The translations under genes were made by a program, and so were the position numbers. Shown here one piece after another: positions 18,059 through 29,950 of a stretch of 56,947 nucleotides of DNA. The notes beneath the pieces are model-generated. The model worked only from the letters and a program-made list of their open reading frames with translations, did not search any database and was not told the origin of the DNA. Position 1 is the first letter of the stretch; every line of letters starts with the position of its first letter. The stretch covers positions 56,228 to 113,174 of the forward strand of contig NZ_KB900739.1 in assembly GCF_000379185.1 (NCBI RefSeq), in the 5' to 3' direction. This DNA is from Capnocytophaga cynodegmi DSM 19736 (GTDB taxonomy: Bacteria > Bacteroidota > Bacteroidia > Flavobacteriales > Flavobacteriaceae).

Positions 18059-18610
18059 ATGTCGGTAGTATTAGAGAAGAAATGGTATGTCGTTAAGGCT
18101 GTTACAGGACAAGAAAATAAAGTTAAGAACTACATAGAGAGTGAAACCTCTCGGTTAGGTTATGCTGATTATGTAGAGGAAGTTTTGGTGCCTACAGAGA
18201 AGATTGTTCAAATTCGTAATGGGAAGAAAATAAATAAGGAAAGAGTGCATATGCCTGGCTATGTGATGGTGAAGGCAAGTCTCGTAGGTGAAGTTATACA
18301 CATTATTAAATCAATACCTGGGGTTGTTGGATTTCTGAGCGAAACAAAGGGAGGAGATCCTCTTCCATTACGTAAGTCAGATGTGAATCGGATGTTAGGG
18401 CAGGTAGATGAGCTCTCTGAGAATGTAGAGGTAATGGCTATACCCTTTGTTGTTGGAGAAACAGTTAGGGTTGTTGATGGGCCTTTTAATGGATTTAATG
18501 GCTCGGTAGAGAAAGTAAATGAGGAAAAGCGTAAACTTGAGGTGATGGTTAAAATTTTCGGAAGAAAGACGCCTTTGGAATTGAGTTATATGCAAGTTGA
18601 GAAAGTTTAA
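18059..18610 (+). CDS. nusG: Transcription termination/antitermination factor NusG
   Basis: 183 residues from ATG at 18059; GTG at 18056 is an alternative. The NGN domain begins KKWYVVKAVTGQENKVKNYI and contains MPGYVMVKASL and IPGVVGFL. The C-terminal KOW domain includes ETVRVVDGPFNGFNGSVE. It binds RNA polymerase and links transcription with Rho and the ribosome. It follows secE closely, and a strong hairpin separates it from rplK. Confidence 0.98.
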   Translation: MSVVLEKKWYVVKAVTGQENKVKNYIESETSRLGYADYVEEVLVPTEKIVQIRNGKKINKERVHMPGYVMVKASLVGEVIHIIKSIPGVVGFLSETKGGDPLPLRKSDVNRMLGQVDELSENVEVMAIPFVVGETVRVVDGPFNGFNGSVEKVNEEKRKLEVMVKIFGRKTPLELSYMQVEKV

Positions 18611-18627
18611 AAATATTGAAGGAACTT

Positions 18628-18684
18628 AAAAGTTAGAAGTCCTTAGAGAAATAGTAAAGCAGGACTTTTAGCTTTTGTTTTTTA
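18628..18684 (+). terminator. Hairpin with T-run between nusG and rplK
   Basis: Arms at 18628-18643 and 18661-18676 pair over 16 bases (two G-T pairs), followed by a T-rich run. It has the form of an intrinsic terminator or attenuator, splitting secE-nusG from the ribosomal protein genes. Confidence 0.7.
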
Positions 18685-18711
18685 GTGTAAAATAATTATT
18701 AATAATAAACA

Positions 18712-19149
18712 ATGGCAAAAGAAATTAGTAAAGTAGTTAAGCTACAAGCTCGGGGAGGTCAAGCGAATCCGTCGCCACCAATTGGACCCGCTTTAGGTGC
18801 TGCCGGTGTTAACATTATGGAGTTCTGTAAGCAATTTAATGCTCGTACACAGGACAAACAGGGTAAGGTTGTCCCCGTAGTTATCACAGTCTATAAGGAC
18901 AAGTCGTTTGATTTTGTTGTTAAAACCGCACCTACTGCAGTTCAGCTATTGGAAGCCGCTAAGGCTAAAGGTGGATCTGGTCAGCCAAATCGTAAAAAGG
19001 TAGCAAGTATCACTTGGGAACAGGTGAAAGCTATTGCAGAGGATAAAATGCCTGATTTGAATGCATTTACAATTGAGTCTGCAATGAGTATGGTTGCTGG
19101 TACAGCGCGTTCAATGGGAATAACAATAACTGGAGATAAACCTTTTTAA
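18712..19149 (+). CDS. rplK: 50S ribosomal protein L11
   Basis: 145 residues, usual length. The N-terminal [20 protein letters not shown] is the proline-rich rRNA and thiostrepton-binding region, and the C-terminal [18 protein letters not shown] contacts the GTPase-associated rRNA. It begins the L11-L1-L10-L7/L12 cluster and ends 11 bases before rplA, which implies co-transcription. Confidence 0.98.
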   Translation: MAKEISKVVKLQARGGQANPSPPIGPALGAAGVNIMEFCKQFNARTQDKQGKVVPVVITVYKDKSFDFVVKTAPTAVQLLEAAKAKGGSGQPNRKKVASITWEQVKAIAEDKMPDLNAFTIESAMSMVAGTARSMGITITGDKPF

Positions 19150-19160
19150 TTTGAGAAATT

Positions 19161-19850
19161 ATGGCAAAATTGACAAAGAAACACAAAGAGGCTTTATCTA
19201 AGGTTGATTACAATAAATTGTATTCGTTGAATGAAGCTTCTGAATTATTGAAACAAATAACTTACACAAAATTTGATGCATCTGTGGATATTGCTGTACG
19301 TTTGGGAGTTGACCCTCGTAAAGCAAACCAAATGGTGAGAGGTGTTGTAACGCTTCCTCACGGAACAGGTAAAGATGTAAAAGTACTTGCTTTAGTAACT
19401 CCTGATAAGGAAGCTGAGGCAAAAGCTGCAGGTGCTGATTACGTAGGGTTAGATGAATATTTGCAGAAGATTAAAGATGGTTGGACAGATGTAGATGTTA
19501 TCGTTACAATGCCGAGTGTTATGGGAAAATTGGGACCATTAGGACGTGTGTTAGGTCCACGTGGTTTGATGCCAAATCCTAAGACGGGTACGGTAACGAT
19601 GGAAATAGGTAAAGCTGTTCAAGAGGTAAAGTCAGGTAAAATTGATTTCCGTGTTGATAAAACAGGAATCGTTCACGCTGCAATAGGAAAAATTTCTTTT
19701 ACAGCTGATAAAATTGTTGAAAATGCAAGTGAATTGATTCAAACACTAATAAAATTGAAACCTACAGCTGCTAAGGGAACGTATGTGAAATCTATCTATA
19801 TTTCAACTACTATGAGTCCTAGTGTGCCTGTTGATACTAAGTCAGTTTAA
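19161..19850 (+). CDS. rplA: 50S ribosomal protein L1
   Basis: 229 residues, typical. It forms the mobile L1 stalk near the E site and in many bacteria represses its own operon by binding mRNA. Signatures are [40 protein letters not shown] and [20 protein letters not shown]. It sits between rplK (11-base gap) and rplJ (22-base gap). No obvious L1 operator was identified here. Confidence 0.98.
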   Translation: MAKLTKKHKEALSKVDYNKLYSLNEASELLKQITYTKFDASVDIAVRLGVDPRKANQMVRGVVTLPHGTGKDVKVLALVTPDKEAEAKAAGADYVGLDEYLQKIKDGWTDVDVIVTMPSVMGKLGPLGRVLGPRGLMPNPKTGTVTMEIGKAVQEVKSGKIDFRVDKTGIVHAAIGKISFTADKIVENASELIQTLIKLKPTAAKGTYVKSIYISTTMSPSVPVDTKSV

Positions 19851-19872
19851 TTTGTAGTTAAAAAAAGAAATT

Positions 19873-20388
19873 ATGACAAGAGAAGAAAAATCATTAGTGA
19901 TAGAGAATTTAACTGCACAGTTAACTGAAAATAATATTATTTATGTAACTGACCTAACAGGTTTAAATGCAGAAGAAACAACAAACTTGCGTAGAGCTTG
20001 TTTCAAAGCTAATATTAAATTGGCTGTTGTAAAAAATTCATTGTTAGCAAAAGCGATGGAGGCTTCTGATAAAGAATTTGGTGATTTACCATCAGTTCTT
20101 AAAGGCAATAGTACTTTGATGTTTTCGGAAGTAGGAAATGCTCCAGCAAAACTTATTAAAGAGTTCAGAAAAAAATCAGATAAGTTAGTTTTGAAAGGTG
20201 CTTTCATTGAAGAAGCAATTTTCATAGGAGCAAATCAGTTAGAAGCCTTATCTTCTATAAAATCAAAAGAAGAAGTTATTGGAGATATTATTGGATTGTT
20301 ACAATCTCCTGCTAAGAATGTTATTTCTGCTCTTAAATCAGGTGGAGGTAAGTTGGCAGGAATTATCAAAACTTTATCAGAAAAATAG
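19873..20388 (+). CDS. rplJ: 50S ribosomal protein L10
   Basis: 171 residues. L10 anchors the L7/L12 dimers to the ribosome stalk base. Typical segments are the N-terminal VIENLTAQLTENNIIYVTDL, LRRACFKANIKLAVVKNSLL and FRKKSDKLVLKGAFIEE; the C-terminal helix binds L7/L12. It follows rplA by 22 bases and precedes rplL by 50, the normal arrangement. Confidence 0.97.
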   Translation: MTREEKSLVIENLTAQLTENNIIYVTDLTGLNAEETTNLRRACFKANIKLAVVKNSLLAKAMEASDKEFGDLPSVLKGNSTLMFSEVGNAPAKLIKEFRKKSDKLVLKGAFIEEAIFIGANQLEALSSIKSKEEVIGDIIGLLQSPAKNVISALKSGGGKLAGIIKTLSEK

Positions 20389-20438
20389 TAGAAAACGCAC
20401 AGATTATAATTTAATAAATAAAAAAAAACGATAGAAAA

Positions 20439-20813
20439 ATGGCAGATTTAAAAAATTTCGCAGAACAATTGGTTAACTTAACAGTTAAAGAAGTAAACGA
20501 GCTTGCTCAAATTTTGAAAGATGAGTATGGAATTGAACCAGCAGCGGCGGCGGTAGCGGTAGCAGCAGGTCCAGCAGCAGGAGGAGAGGCAGCAGCTGAG
20601 AAAACTGAGTTCGATGTATTCTTGAAATCAGCAGGTGCTAATAAATTAGCTGTTGTTAAGTTAGTTAAAGAATTAACTGGTCTTGGGCTTAAAGAAGCTA
20701 AAGAAGTAGTTGATGGAGCTCCTTCAAAAATTAAAGAAGCAGTATCTAAAGATGAGGCAGAAGGTCTTAAAAAATCTTTAGAAGAAGCTGGAGCTGAAGT
20801 AGAATTGAAATAA
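20439..20813 (+). CDS. rplL: 50S ribosomal protein L7/L12
   Basis: 124 residues. The N-terminal dimerisation helix ([20 protein letters not shown]) is joined by an Ala/Gly-rich hinge ([20 protein letters not shown]) to the C-terminal factor-binding domain. That domain contains [20 protein letters not shown] and [10 protein letters not shown]. It recruits EF-Tu and EF-G. A hairpin follows 22 bases downstream. Confidence 0.98.
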   Translation: MADLKNFAEQLVNLTVKEVNELAQILKDEYGIEPAAAAVAVAAGPAAGGEAAAEKTEFDVFLKSAGANKLAVVKLVKELTGLGLKEAKEVVDGAPSKIKEAVSKDEAEGLKKSLEEAGAEVELK

Positions 20814-20835
20814 TTTTACATTGCTTAAAATATAA

Positions 20836-20873
20836 GGTTTAGGTCTTTTCTTGCATAGGAATAGGCCTAAACC
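20836..20873 (+). terminator. Hairpin after rplL
   Basis: GGTTTAGGTC (20836-20845) pairs with GGCCTAAACC (20864-20873), ten pairs including one G-T. The following T-run is short (ATTTTGC), so it may be a partial terminator between the ribosomal genes and rpoB. Confidence 0.55.
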
Positions 20874-21322
20874 ATTTTGCATATTATATCTAAAACCTTA
20901 TTGTTCAGATGTTTACTAAATATTAGTTTGTGTTTATTTCATTGATTTTCATAGCTTTATGTCTGTGTTTCAAAGTAATATTCTGAACTCAAGTTTGTGA
21001 ACTTTGATAAATTTGAGAAAAATATACAATAAACTAATTTTTTGACTCGAGTACGCAGAAAATTATTTATTGCTAACGTAAAATATAGCCTCTTAAAGTT
21101 TTTAATTTGAAAATTTGAGATGTTTTCGTTGCATTTTTAGAAGTCATATCTCACAATTAAAAGTGATGTTTTCAAGATTAATCTTGATTTTTTAGAAAGC
21201 TAAAGATGTGATGTATTGTAATTTAAAACGTACTATTTTGTAAGTGCTTTGCGTTTTAAAAAAATAAAGCACAAAGATACATTCTTTTTAAGGAATGATT
21301 TAAAATTTAAAAACAGAAGTAA
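20874..21322 (+). other. Long gene-free leader region upstream of rpoB
   Basis: This AT-rich 449-base gap has no coding frame I can support. It contains a -7-like TAAATTTG at 21008-21015 with no fitting -33. A small stem lies near rpoB (GTGCTTT at 21244-21250 and AAAGCAC at 21266-21272). A separate promoter or leader control for rpoBC is plausible, but no clear element is seen. Confidence 0.4.
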
Positions 21323-24300
21323 ATGTCAACAAATCAAACTGCAAGAATCAATTTTGCTTCGGTAAAACACACACCAGATTATCCTGATTTTTTGGATATT
21401 CAGATTAAATCGTTTCAGGATTTTTTTCAGCTGGAAACCAAATCAGAAGAAAGAGGCAATGAAGGTTTATATAACACATTCAAGGAAAACTTCCCTATAA
21501 CTGATACACGTAATCAGTTCGTACTTGAATTTTTAGACTATTTCATTGACCCGCCACGCTATACCATTCAGGAATGTATTGAGAGAGGGCTCACATATAG
21601 CGTACCTTTAAAGGCAAGGCTGAAATTATACTGTACTGATCCTGAGCACGAAGATTTTGAAACTATCGTACAAGATGTGTATCTGGGGACGATGCCTTAT
21701 ATGACGGCTAGTGGTACTTTTGTTATAAATGGTGCCGAGCGTGTAATCGTTTCGCAATTGCACCGTTCGCCGGGAGTTTTCTTTGGACAATCTTTTCACG
21801 CAAATGGAACGAAATTGTATTCGGCAAGGATTATCCCTTTCAAAGGCTCGTGGATTGAGTTCGCAACAGACATCAACAATGTGATGTATGCGTATATTGA
21901 CAGAAAGAAAAAATTGCCTGTGACTACACTTTTTCGTGCTATTGGTTTTGAGCGTGATAAAGATATTTTAGAAATATTTGACTTAGCAGAAGAAATCAAG
22001 GTTTCTAAAACAGGATTAAAGAAATATATTGGTCGTCGCTTAGCGGCTCGTGTGTTGAATACTTGGCATGAGGACTTCGTTGATGAAGATACAGGAGAGG
22101 TGGTTTCTATTGAGCGTAATGAAATTATTCTTGATAGAGACACAGTCCTTGACAAAGATAATATTGAGGAAATTTTAGAGGCTGATGTGAAAACTATCCT
22201 TTTACATAAGGAGGATAGCCAAGCAACGGACTATACAATTATTCACAACACACTACAAAAAGACCCTACAAACTCTGAAAAAGAAGCGGTAGAGCATATT
22301 TATCGTCAGTTACGTAATGCAGAGCCACCTGATGAGGAAACAGCTCGTGGTATTATTGATAAATTGTTCTTTTCAGACCAAAGATACAACTTGGGTGATG
22401 TAGGGCGATACAGAATCAATAAAAAATTAGGAATTGATATTCCTGAGGATAAACAAGTTCTAACAAAGGAAGATATCATAACAATTGTTAAGTACTTAAT
22501 TGAGCTTATCAATTCAAAAGCGGAAGTTGATGATATTGACCACCTTTCAAATCGTCGTGTGCGTACGGTAGGAGAGCAACTTTCGGCTCAGTTTGGTGTA
22601 GGGCTTTCTCGTATGGCTCGTACGATTCGTGAACGTATGAATGTACGTGACAATGAGGTGTTTACTCCTATTGACTTGATTAATGCCAAAACACTTTCTT
22701 CTGTAATCAATTCATTCTTCGGAACAAACCAGCTTTCTCAGTTTATGGATCAAACCAATCCACTTGCTGAGATTACGCACAAGCGAAGATTGTCTGCCTT
22801 AGGACCTGGAGGACTTTCACGTGAACGTGCAGGTTTTGAGGTTCGTGACGTTCACTATACGCACTATGGTCGTCTATGTCCGATTGAAACTCCAGAAGGA
22901 CCGAATATCGGTTTGATTTCATCTTTAGCTGTTTTCTCTAAAGTAAATGCGATGGGATTCATCGAAACACCCTACCATAAAGTGACCAAAGGTAAGGTCG
23001 ATTTGAAGGATATGACTTACTTGAGTGCAGAAGAGGAGGAAGGCTTGAAAATTGGTATGGCGAATATCAGTTTGGATGCAGAAGGAAATATAACTGAAGA
23101 GCGAGTAGTTGTTAAAGAAGATGGAGATTTCCCTGTGATTGAGCCTAATCAAGTGGAGTTCATTGACGTTGCACCTAATCAAATTGCTTCAATTTCGGCT
23201 TCATTGATTCCTTTCTTGGAACACGATGATGCGAACCGTGCTTTGATGGGGTCAAATATGATGCGTCAGGCGGTACCTTTGCTGAAACCAGAATCTCCAA
23301 TCGTAGGTACAGGTTTGGAACGCAGAGTTGCTTCTGATTCACGTGTTCTGATGAATGCAGAAGGAGATGGAACAGTTGAATATGTTGATGCAGAGAAGAT
23401 TATAATTACATATGACCGTACTGAAAATCAAAAGCTTGTAAGTTTTGATGAAGATGAAACGGTTTATAATTTGATAAAGTTCCAAAAAACCAATCAAGGG
23501 ACTTGTATTAACTTAAAGCCAATTGTACGCAAGGGGGATAGAGTTACAAAAGGACAAGTTCTTTGTGAAGGATATGCTACTCAGCAGGGAGAGTTAGCTT
23601 TAGGACGTAATATGAAAGTAGCATTTATGCCTTGGAAAGGGTATAACTTCGAAGATGCGATAGTAATTTCAGAACGTGTAGTTCGTGAGGATATTTTCAC
23701 GTCGATTCATATTGATGAGTATTCGTTGGAAGTTCGTGATACCAAGTTAGGAGCGGAAGAACTTACTAATGACATACCTAACGTGTCTGAAGAAGCTACG
23801 AAAGATTTGGATGAGAATGGTATGATTCGTATTGGAGCAGAAATTGGACCAGGGGATATCCTCATTGGTAAAATTACGCCTAAAGGAGAGTCTGACCCAA
23901 CGCCAGAAGAGAAACTACTCCGTGCTATTTTTGGAGATAAAGCTGGAGATGTAAAAGATGCCTCTCTGAAAGCTTCTCCTTCACTTTATGGTGTGGTTAT
24001 TGATAAAAAATTATTCTCACGAGTAGTCAAAGATAAAAGAAAAAGAGGTAAAGATAAAGAGGATATAGCGGTTGTTGAAGCTAATTTTAATTCTAATTTT
24101 CAATCTCTTAAAGATAAGCTAGTTAAGAAATTATTCTCTTTAGTTGATGGAAAAACTTCACAAGGAGTTTTAAATGACTTAGGTGAAGAAATCATTGCCA
24201 AAGGAAGAAAATTCACTACCAAAATGCTTGATTCAATTGAGGACTATGCACATTTGGTATCAGATGGTTGGACAGATGAGAAGGAAACCAACTCTTTGAT

Positions 24301-25132
24301 TGATGATTTGTTGCACAATTACAGAATTAAGTTAAATGACTTGCAAGGAGCTTTACGTCGTGAGAAATTTACAATTTCAGTAGGTGATGAACTTCCTGCG
24401 GGAATTCTGAAACTTGCAAAAGTATATATTGCTAAAAAACGTAAGTTAAAAGTAGGTGATAAGATGGCTGGTCGTCACGGAAATAAAGGTATTGTTGCCC
24501 GAATTGTACGTGATGAAGATATGCCTTTCTTGGAAGATGGAACACCTGTGGATATTGTATTGAACCCTCTTGGGGTGCCTTCACGTATGAACATCGGTCA
24601 GATTTACGAAACGGTACTTGGTTGGGCAGGTCAGAAATTAGGTCAAAAATACGCTACTCCAATTTTTGATGGAGCTTCTTTAGAGCAAATTAATGAACTT
24701 ACTGACAAGGCAGGTATTCCTCGTTTTGGACACACTTACTTGTACGATGGGGGAACAGGTGAGCGTTTTGACCAACCTGCAACTGTTGGGGTTATCTATA
24801 TGATTAAACTCGGACATATGATTGATGACAAGATGCACGCACGTTCTATCGGACCTTATTCACTTATTACACAACAGCCACTTGGAGGTAAGGCTCAGTT
24901 CGGAGGTCAGCGTTTTGGAGAGATGGAGGTTTGGGCTTTGGAGGCTTATGGGGCTTCAAGTACGCTTCGCGAAATCTTAACGGTAAAATCTGACGATGTT
25001 ATCGGAAGAGCTAAAACTTACGAGGCTATTGTGAAAGGAGAAGCAATGCCAGAGCCAGGTTTGCCAGAGTCATTCAACGTGTTGATGCACGAGCTTAAAG
25101 GTCTTGGGTTAGATATTCGCTTGGAAGAATAA
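21323..25132 (+). CDS. rpoB: DNA-directed RNA polymerase subunit beta
   Basis: 1269 residues, complete, normal for Bacteroidota. RNA polymerase beta forms the jaw and catalytic face. The rifampicin cluster reads [16 protein letters not shown] and [20 protein letters not shown], with the Asp, His and Ser positions in the usual sensitive form. Other conserved blocks include [38 protein letters not shown] and the C-terminal [20 protein letters not shown]. It follows the rplL gap. Unusually, it is separated from rpoC by a YjbR-like gene and 528 bases. Confidence 0.99.
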   Translation: MSTNQTARINFASVKHTPDYPDFLDIQIKSFQDFFQLETKSEERGNEGLYNTFKENFPITDTRNQFVLEFLDYFIDPPRYTIQECIERGLTYSVPLKARLKLYCTDPEHEDFETIVQDVYLGTMPYMTASGTFVINGAERVIVSQLHRSPGVFFGQSFHANGTKLYSARIIPFKGSWIEFATDINNVMYAYIDRKKKLPVTTLFRAIGFERDKDILEIFDLAEEIKVSKTGLKKYIGRRLAARVLNTWHEDFVDEDTGEVVSIERNEIILDRDTVLDKDNIEEILEADVKTILLHKEDSQATDYTIIHNTLQKDPTNSEKEAVEHIYRQLRNAEPPDEETARGIIDKLFFSDQRYNLGDVGRYRINKKLGIDIPEDKQVLTKEDIITIVKYLIELINSKAEVDDIDHLSNRRVRTVGEQLSAQFGVGLSRMARTIRERMNVRDNEVFTPIDLINAKTLSSVINSFFGTNQLSQFMDQTNPLAEITHKRRLSALGPGGLSRERAGFEVRDVHYTHYGRLCPIETPEGPNIGLISSLAVFSKVNAMGFIETPYHKVTKGKVDLKDMTYLSAEEEEGLKIGMANISLDAEGNITEERVVVKEDGDFPVIEPNQVEFIDVAPNQIASISASLIPFLEHDDANRALMGSNMMRQAVPLLKPESPIVGTGLERRVASDSRVLMNAEGDGTVEYVDAEKIIITYDRTENQKLVSFDEDETVYNLIKFQKTNQGTCINLKPIVRKGDRVTKGQVLCEGYATQQGELALGRNMKVAFMPWKGYNFEDAIVISERVVREDIFTSIHIDEYSLEVRDTKLGAEELTNDIPNVSEEATKDLDENGMIRIGAEIGPGDILIGKITPKGESDPTPEEKLLRAIFGDKAGDVKDASLKASPSLYGVVIDKKLFSRVVKDKRKRGKDKEDIAVVEANFNSNFQSLKDKLVKKLFSLVDGKTSQGVLNDLGEEIIAKGRKFTTKMLDSIEDYAHLVSDGWTDEKETNSLIDDLLHNYRIKLNDLQGALRREKFTISVGDELPAGILKLAKVYIAKKRKLKVGDKMAGRHGNKGIVARIVRDEDMPFLEDGTPVDIVLNPLGVPSRMNIGQIYETVLGWAGQKLGQKYATPIFDGASLEQINELTDKAGIPRFGHTYLYDGGTGERFDQPATVGVIYMIKLGHMIDDKMHARSIGPYSLITQQPLGGKAQFGGQRFGEMEVWALEAYGASSTLREILTVKSDDVIGRAKTYEAIVKGEAMPEPGLPESFNVLMHELKGLGLDIRLEE

Positions 25133-25146
25133 AAAAATAAATTCTG

Positions 25147-25180
25147 AAACTTTGCCAGAGTGTTTGCTTTGGCAGAGTTT
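25147..25180 (+). terminator. Hairpin between rpoB and the YjbR-like gene
   Basis: AAACTTTGCCA (25147-25157) pairs with TGGCAGAGTTT (25170-25180), eleven pairs with one G-T, 14 bases after the rpoB stop. The T-run after it is short and interrupted, so it may pause or partly terminate. Confidence 0.5.
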
Positions 25181-25217
25181 TGAGTGTTTCTTGGATTATT
25201 AAAATATTGATTTTTTG

Positions 25218-25565
25218 ATGAATATTGAAGAACTACGTGAATTTTGTTTATCACTTAGGGCTTCAGAAGAAAGCTTCCCGTTTGACGATGAAATATTGGT
25301 TTTTTCGGTCAAAGGAAGAATGTTCTGTTTGGTAAACATTGTAAAATATGAGTTTATAAACCTCAAGTGTGACCCAGAGGAAGCCATTGAACTTCGTGAA
25401 CAATATCCTGAAGTTACAGCGGGTTGGCATATGAATAAAAAGCACTGGAATAGCGTTTATATTAACGGAAAGATTTCCAATAATTTGCTCAAAAAGTGGA
25501 TTGTTAATTCATATAATCTTGTAGTGAAGGGACTTCCGAAGAAAATCCAAGAAGAATTACTTTAA
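25218..25565 (+). CDS. YjbR/MmcQ family protein lodged between rpoB and rpoC
   Basis: 115 residues from ATG at 25218; TTG three bases earlier is possible. It is a small single-domain protein of the YjbR/MmcQ family, which adopts a CyaY-like fold. Visible parts are the N-terminal MNIEELREFCLSLRASEESF, FPFDDEILVFSVKGRMFCLV and the C-terminal GWHMNKKHWNSVYINGKISN. Family members are often called DNA-binding, but activity is not established. It is on the same strand as both neighbours, yet rpoB and rpoC are normally adjacent. Its codons and composition look like its neighbours, so recent transfer is not evident. Confidence 0.8.
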   Translation: MNIEELREFCLSLRASEESFPFDDEILVFSVKGRMFCLVNIVKYEFINLKCDPEEAIELREQYPEVTAGWHMNKKHWNSVYINGKISNNLLKKWIVNSYNLVVKGLPKKIQEELL

Positions 25566-25610
25566 AAATTTGAAATTCTTTCAATAAATTCTAAAATAAA
25601 ATGTATTAAG

Positions 25611-25625
25611 AACCTTTTAAAGGTT
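25611..25625 (+). terminator. Small hairpin upstream of rpoC
   Basis: AACCTTT and AAAGGTT pair around one base (25611-25625), followed by TTTT. It resembles a weak terminator or an operator-like palindrome, 35 bases before rpoC. Confidence 0.35.
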
Positions 25626-25660
25626 TTACAATAAAATAAAAATTTTTACAACCATATAGT

Positions 25661-28600
25661 ATGGCAAGAGATAAAAATACAACTGTTTCAAAATTCGATA
25701 AAATTTCTATCGGATTGGCTTCGCCAGAGTCAATTCTAGCGGCTTCTCGTGGAGAGGTTATCAAACCCGAAACCATCAATTATCGTACCCACAAACCTGA
25801 GCGAGATGGTTTATTCTGTGAGCGTATTTTTGGTCCAGTAAAGGATTATGAATGTGCTTGTGGAAAATACAAACGTATCCGTTACAAGGGAATTGTTTGT
25901 GATAGATGTGGTGTGGAAGTAACTGAGAAAAAGGTGCGTCGTGATAGAGTAGGACACATTAATTTGGTAGTACCAATTGCTCATATTTGGTATTTCCGCT
26001 CATTGCCTAACAAAATAGGATACCTATTGGGGTTGCCATCCAAAAAGTTGGATATGATTATTTACTACGAACGTTACGTAGTTATCCAACCAGGTATCGC
26101 CAAGGGACCTGATGGAGAGGATATTCAACCGTTGGATTTTCTTACAGAAGAAGAATATCTTAATATAATGGAGTCACTTCCTGTTGAGAATCAGTACTTA
26201 GAAGATACTGATCCCAACAAATTTGTGGCAAAAATGGGAGCAGAGTGTTTGTTAGATTTGCTCCAACGATTAGATTTAGATGAACTTTCGTATGATTTGC
26301 GTCACAAAGCGAATAACGAAAGCTCAAAACAACGTAAAACAGAGGCTCTCAAACGTTTACAAGTAGTAGAAGCTTTCCGTGAAGCGAAAAACAATCGTGA
26401 AAATAAACCTGAATGGATGATAATGAAGGTAATTCCGGTAATTCCGCCTGAATTGCGTCCATTAGTTCCATTAGATGGAGGGCGTTTTGCTACTTCCGAT
26501 TTGAATGATTTATATCGTCGTGTGATTATCCGTAATAATCGTTTGAAACGACTTATGGAAATCAAAGCTCCAGAGGTAATCTTACGTAACGAAAAACGTA
26601 TGTTACAAGAGTCAGTAGATTCGTTGTTTGACAATACGCGTAAATCTTCAGCGGTAAAAACTGAATCAAATCGTCCGTTGAAATCACTTTCTGATTCACT
26701 AAAAGGAAAACAAGGGCGTTTCCGTCAGAACTTGCTTGGAAAACGTGTGGATTACTCAGCACGTTCGGTAATTGTTGTAGGTCCTGAATTGAAATTATAC
26801 GAGTGTGGTCTTCCTAAAAATATGGCGGCTGAGCTTTACAAGCCTTTCGTTATCCGTAAGTTAATCGAAAGAGGAATTGTAAAAACGGTTAAATCTGCCA
26901 AAAAAATCATTGATAAAAAAGAGCCTGTAGTTTGGGATATTTTGGAGAATGTGATTAAGGGTCACCCAGTTCTTCTGAATCGTGCCCCCACATTGCACCG
27001 TTTGGGTATCCAAGCTTTCCAACCTAAATTGATTGAAGGTAAGGCAATTCAGTTGCACCCGTTGGTGTGTACAGCATTTAATGCGGACTTTGATGGTGAC
27101 CAGATGGCGGTGCATTTGCCTTTAGGTCCAGAGGCTATTTTGGAGGCTCAACTTTTGATGTTGGCATCACATAATATTTTGAATCCTGCTAATGGTTCGC
27201 CAATTACTGTACCTTCGCAAGATATGGTTTTGGGGCTTTATTATATGACCAAAGGAAGACGTTCTACACCTGAATATCCAATTAAAGGAGAGGGAATGAC
27301 TTTCTACTCAGCAGAGGAAGTAAATATTGCTTACAACGAGAAAAAATTAAGTTTGAATGCCTTTATCAAAGTACGTGTTCGTGACTTAGATGAAGAAGGT
27401 AATAAAGTGTATAAAGTATTGGAAACCACTACGGGTAGAGTTCTTTTCAACGAAGTGGTTCCAGCAGAGGCAGGATACATCAATGAAGTATTGACTAAAA
27501 AGTCATTGCGTGATATCATCGGACATATTTTGAAATCTACAAGTATTCCTGTTACGGCAGATTTCTTGGATAAGATTAAAAATATGGGATACAAATTTGC
27601 TTTCCAAGGAGGATTGTCATTCAGTTTGGGCGACATTATTATTCCGAAGGAAAAAGCTGATATGATTGCTGAAGCCAATGGTTTGGTTGACGGAATTATG
27701 ATGAACTACAATATGGGTCTTATTACTAACAATGAGCGTTATAATCAGGTGATTGATGTTTGGACATCAACCAATGCTCAGCTTACTGAGTTGGCAATGA
27801 AACGTATTAGTACTGATCAACAAGGATTTAACTCTGTATATATGATGTTAGATTCTGGTGCGAGGGGTTCAAAAGAGCAAATTCGTCAGCTTACAGGTAT
27901 GCGTGGACTTATGGCAAAACCTAAAAAATCGACAGTAGGTGGGGGAGAAATTATCGAAAACCCGATTTTGTCGAACTTTAAAGAAGGTTTGTCAATCTTG
28001 GAGTATTTCATTTCAACACACGGTGCTCGTAAAGGTCTTGCCGATACCGCTTTGAAAACTGCCGATGCGGGATATTTAACACGTCGTTTAGTAGACGTTT
28101 CACAAGATGTTATCATTAATACAGAAGATTGTGGAACATTACGCGGTGTAGAAGTTCGTGCCTTGAAGAAAAATGAGGAAGTTGTTGAAACTCTTGGAGA
28201 ACGTATCTTAGGACGCGTATCGCTTCACGATGTTTATAACCCACTTACAGAAGAATTGCTTGTTAAGTCAGGAGAGGAAATCACTGAAAAAATAGTTGCG
28301 AAAATCAATGAGGCTCCTATTGAAATGGTCGAAGTACGTTCTGCTCTTACTTGTGAGGCTAAACACGGAATTTGTGCTAAATGTTACGGACGAAATCTTT
28401 CTACTGGAAAAATGGTTCAAACAGGTGAAGCTGTAGGAGTTGTGGCCGCACAATCTATCGGAGAACCTGGTACACAGCTTACACTTCGTACTTTCCACGC
28501 AGGAGGGGTTGCTGGTAACGTTTCCGAAGAAAATAAGGCAGAAGCACGTTTTAGTGGTATACTCGAAATAGAAGATTTACGTGCCGTAAAAGGTAAGGAC

Positions 28601-29947
28601 AATGAAGGAAATCCAATTAGTGTAGTTGTGCGTTCTTCTGAATTGAAAGTAGTTGATCCAAATACAGGAATGGTGTTACAAACACACGATATTCCGTATG
28701 GAGCGAGTATCTTTGTGAAAGATAAACAAGAAGTTACCAAAGGGACTTTGCTTTTCCAATGGGATCCGTACAATGCCGTAATCATTTCTGAATTCTCTGG
28801 AAAAATTGCTTATGAAGGTATTGAGCAAGGAGTTACTTATCAGATTGAAATTGATGAGCAAACAGGCTTCCAAGAAAAAGTAATTGTGGAATCACGTAAT
28901 AAAAAATTGGTTCCAACATTATTGATTTTGGATAAGAATGGTGAGGTATTACGTTCTTATACTTTACCAGTTGGAGCTCATATTATGGTTGAGAATGTAA
29001 GTAAGGTGGAAGAAGGTAAAGTGTTGGTGAAAATTCCGCGTAATTCCGCAAAATCTGGAGATATTACGGGAGGTTTACCTCGAGTTACAGAGCTTTTCGA
29101 AGCACGTAACCCTTCGAATCCAGCGATTGTTTCTGAAATAGATGGTGTAGTATCGTTTGGAAAAATTAAACGAGGAAATAAAGAGGTTATTGTTACCTCA
29201 CGTTTGGGAGAAGAGCGTAAGTATTTGGTGAAACTTTCAAGTCAAATTTTGGTACAGGAGAATGACTACGTACGTGCTGGTAAACCACTTTCTGATGGGT
29301 CTGTAACACCAGATGATATCCTGAAGATTAAAGGACCATCAGCTGTTCAACAGTATTTGGTAAATGAGGTTCAAGAAGTGTATCGTTTGCAAGGTGTAAA
29401 AATCAATGATAAGCATTTTGAAGTAATCGTTCGTCAAATGATGCGTAAAGTTGAAATTCAAGATCCAGGGGATACTTTATTCCTTGAAGGTCAGCTTGTT
29501 CATAAAGATGATTTCATTGAGGAAAATGATAAATTATTTGGCAAGAAGATTGTTGAAGATGTTGGTGATTCTGAGAATTTGAAAGCTGGACAAATTGTTT
29601 CTCTACGCCAGTTACGTGATGAAAATTCACTACTTAAACGTGCCGATAAAAATTTGGTAGTTGCTCGTGATGTTATTCCTGCAACGGCAACGCCTGTGTT
29701 ACAAGGTATTACAAGAGCTTCTTTGCAAACTAAATCGTTCATTTCAGCGGCATCATTCCAAGAAACTACAAAAGTGTTAAACGAGGCAGCTGTAAGTGGA
29801 AAAGTAGATACGCTTGATGGCTTGAAAGAGAATGTTATTGTAGGTCACAGAATTCCTGCAGGTACAGGTTTAAAACGTTATGAGAAAATTCTTGTGGGCT
29901 CAAAAGCAGAATTAGAAAACGCTGGTGAAAAGAAAAAATCAAAATAG
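25661..29947 (+). CDS. rpoC: DNA-directed RNA polymerase subunit beta'
   Basis: 1428 residues, full-length for Bacteroidota. The zinc-binding N-terminus ([20 protein letters not shown]) and the catalytic Mg site [12 protein letters not shown] are both present. So are the second zinc site (CGTLRGVE, then [13 protein letters not shown]) and the trigger-loop and bridge-helix regions [19 protein letters not shown] and [19 protein letters not shown]. It completes the RNA polymerase core with rpoB. It ends three bases before the DUF3467 gene, so that gene is almost certainly co-transcribed. Confidence 0.99.
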   Translation: MARDKNTTVSKFDKISIGLASPESILAASRGEVIKPETINYRTHKPERDGLFCERIFGPVKDYECACGKYKRIRYKGIVCDRCGVEVTEKKVRRDRVGHINLVVPIAHIWYFRSLPNKIGYLLGLPSKKLDMIIYYERYVVIQPGIAKGPDGEDIQPLDFLTEEEYLNIMESLPVENQYLEDTDPNKFVAKMGAECLLDLLQRLDLDELSYDLRHKANNESSKQRKTEALKRLQVVEAFREAKNNRENKPEWMIMKVIPVIPPELRPLVPLDGGRFATSDLNDLYRRVIIRNNRLKRLMEIKAPEVILRNEKRMLQESVDSLFDNTRKSSAVKTESNRPLKSLSDSLKGKQGRFRQNLLGKRVDYSARSVIVVGPELKLYECGLPKNMAAELYKPFVIRKLIERGIVKTVKSAKKIIDKKEPVVWDILENVIKGHPVLLNRAPTLHRLGIQAFQPKLIEGKAIQLHPLVCTAFNADFDGDQMAVHLPLGPEAILEAQLLMLASHNILNPANGSPITVPSQDMVLGLYYMTKGRRSTPEYPIKGEGMTFYSAEEVNIAYNEKKLSLNAFIKVRVRDLDEEGNKVYKVLETTTGRVLFNEVVPAEAGYINEVLTKKSLRDIIGHILKSTSIPVTADFLDKIKNMGYKFAFQGGLSFSLGDIIIPKEKADMIAEANGLVDGIMMNYNMGLITNNERYNQVIDVWTSTNAQLTELAMKRISTDQQGFNSVYMMLDSGARGSKEQIRQLTGMRGLMAKPKKSTVGGGEIIENPILSNFKEGLSILEYFISTHGARKGLADTALKTADAGYLTRRLVDVSQDVIINTEDCGTLRGVEVRALKKNEEVVETLGERILGRVSLHDVYNPLTEELLVKSGEEITEKIVAKINEAPIEMVEVRSALTCEAKHGICAKCYGRNLSTGKMVQTGEAVGVVAAQSIGEPGTQLTLRTFHAGGVAGNVSEENKAEARFSGILEIEDLRAVKGKDNEGNPISVVVRSSELKVVDPNTGMVLQTHDIPYGASIFVKDKQEVTKGTLLFQWDPYNAVIISEFSGKIAYEGIEQGVTYQIEIDEQTGFQEKVIVESRNKKLVPTLLILDKNGEVLRSYTLPVGAHIMVENVSKVEEGKVLVKIPRNSAKSGDITGGLPRVTELFEARNPSNPAIVSEIDGVVSFGKIKRGNKEVIVTSRLGEERKYLVKLSSQILVQENDYVRAGKPLSDGSVTPDDILKIKGPSAVQQYLVNEVQEVYRLQGVKINDKHFEVIVRQMMRKVEIQDPGDTLFLEGQLVHKDDFIEENDKLFGKKIVEDVGDSENLKAGQIVSLRQLRDENSLLKRADKNLVVARDVIPATATPVLQGITRASLQTKSFISAASFQETTKVLNEAAVSGKVDTLDGLKENVIVGHRIPAGTGLKRYEKILVGSKAELENAGEKKKSK

Positions 29948-29950
29948 CTT

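Noticed and set aside
21008-21015. TAAATTTG as an rpoB promoter
   Set aside because: No -33 element at a fitting distance, and such matches are common by chance in AT-rich DNA.
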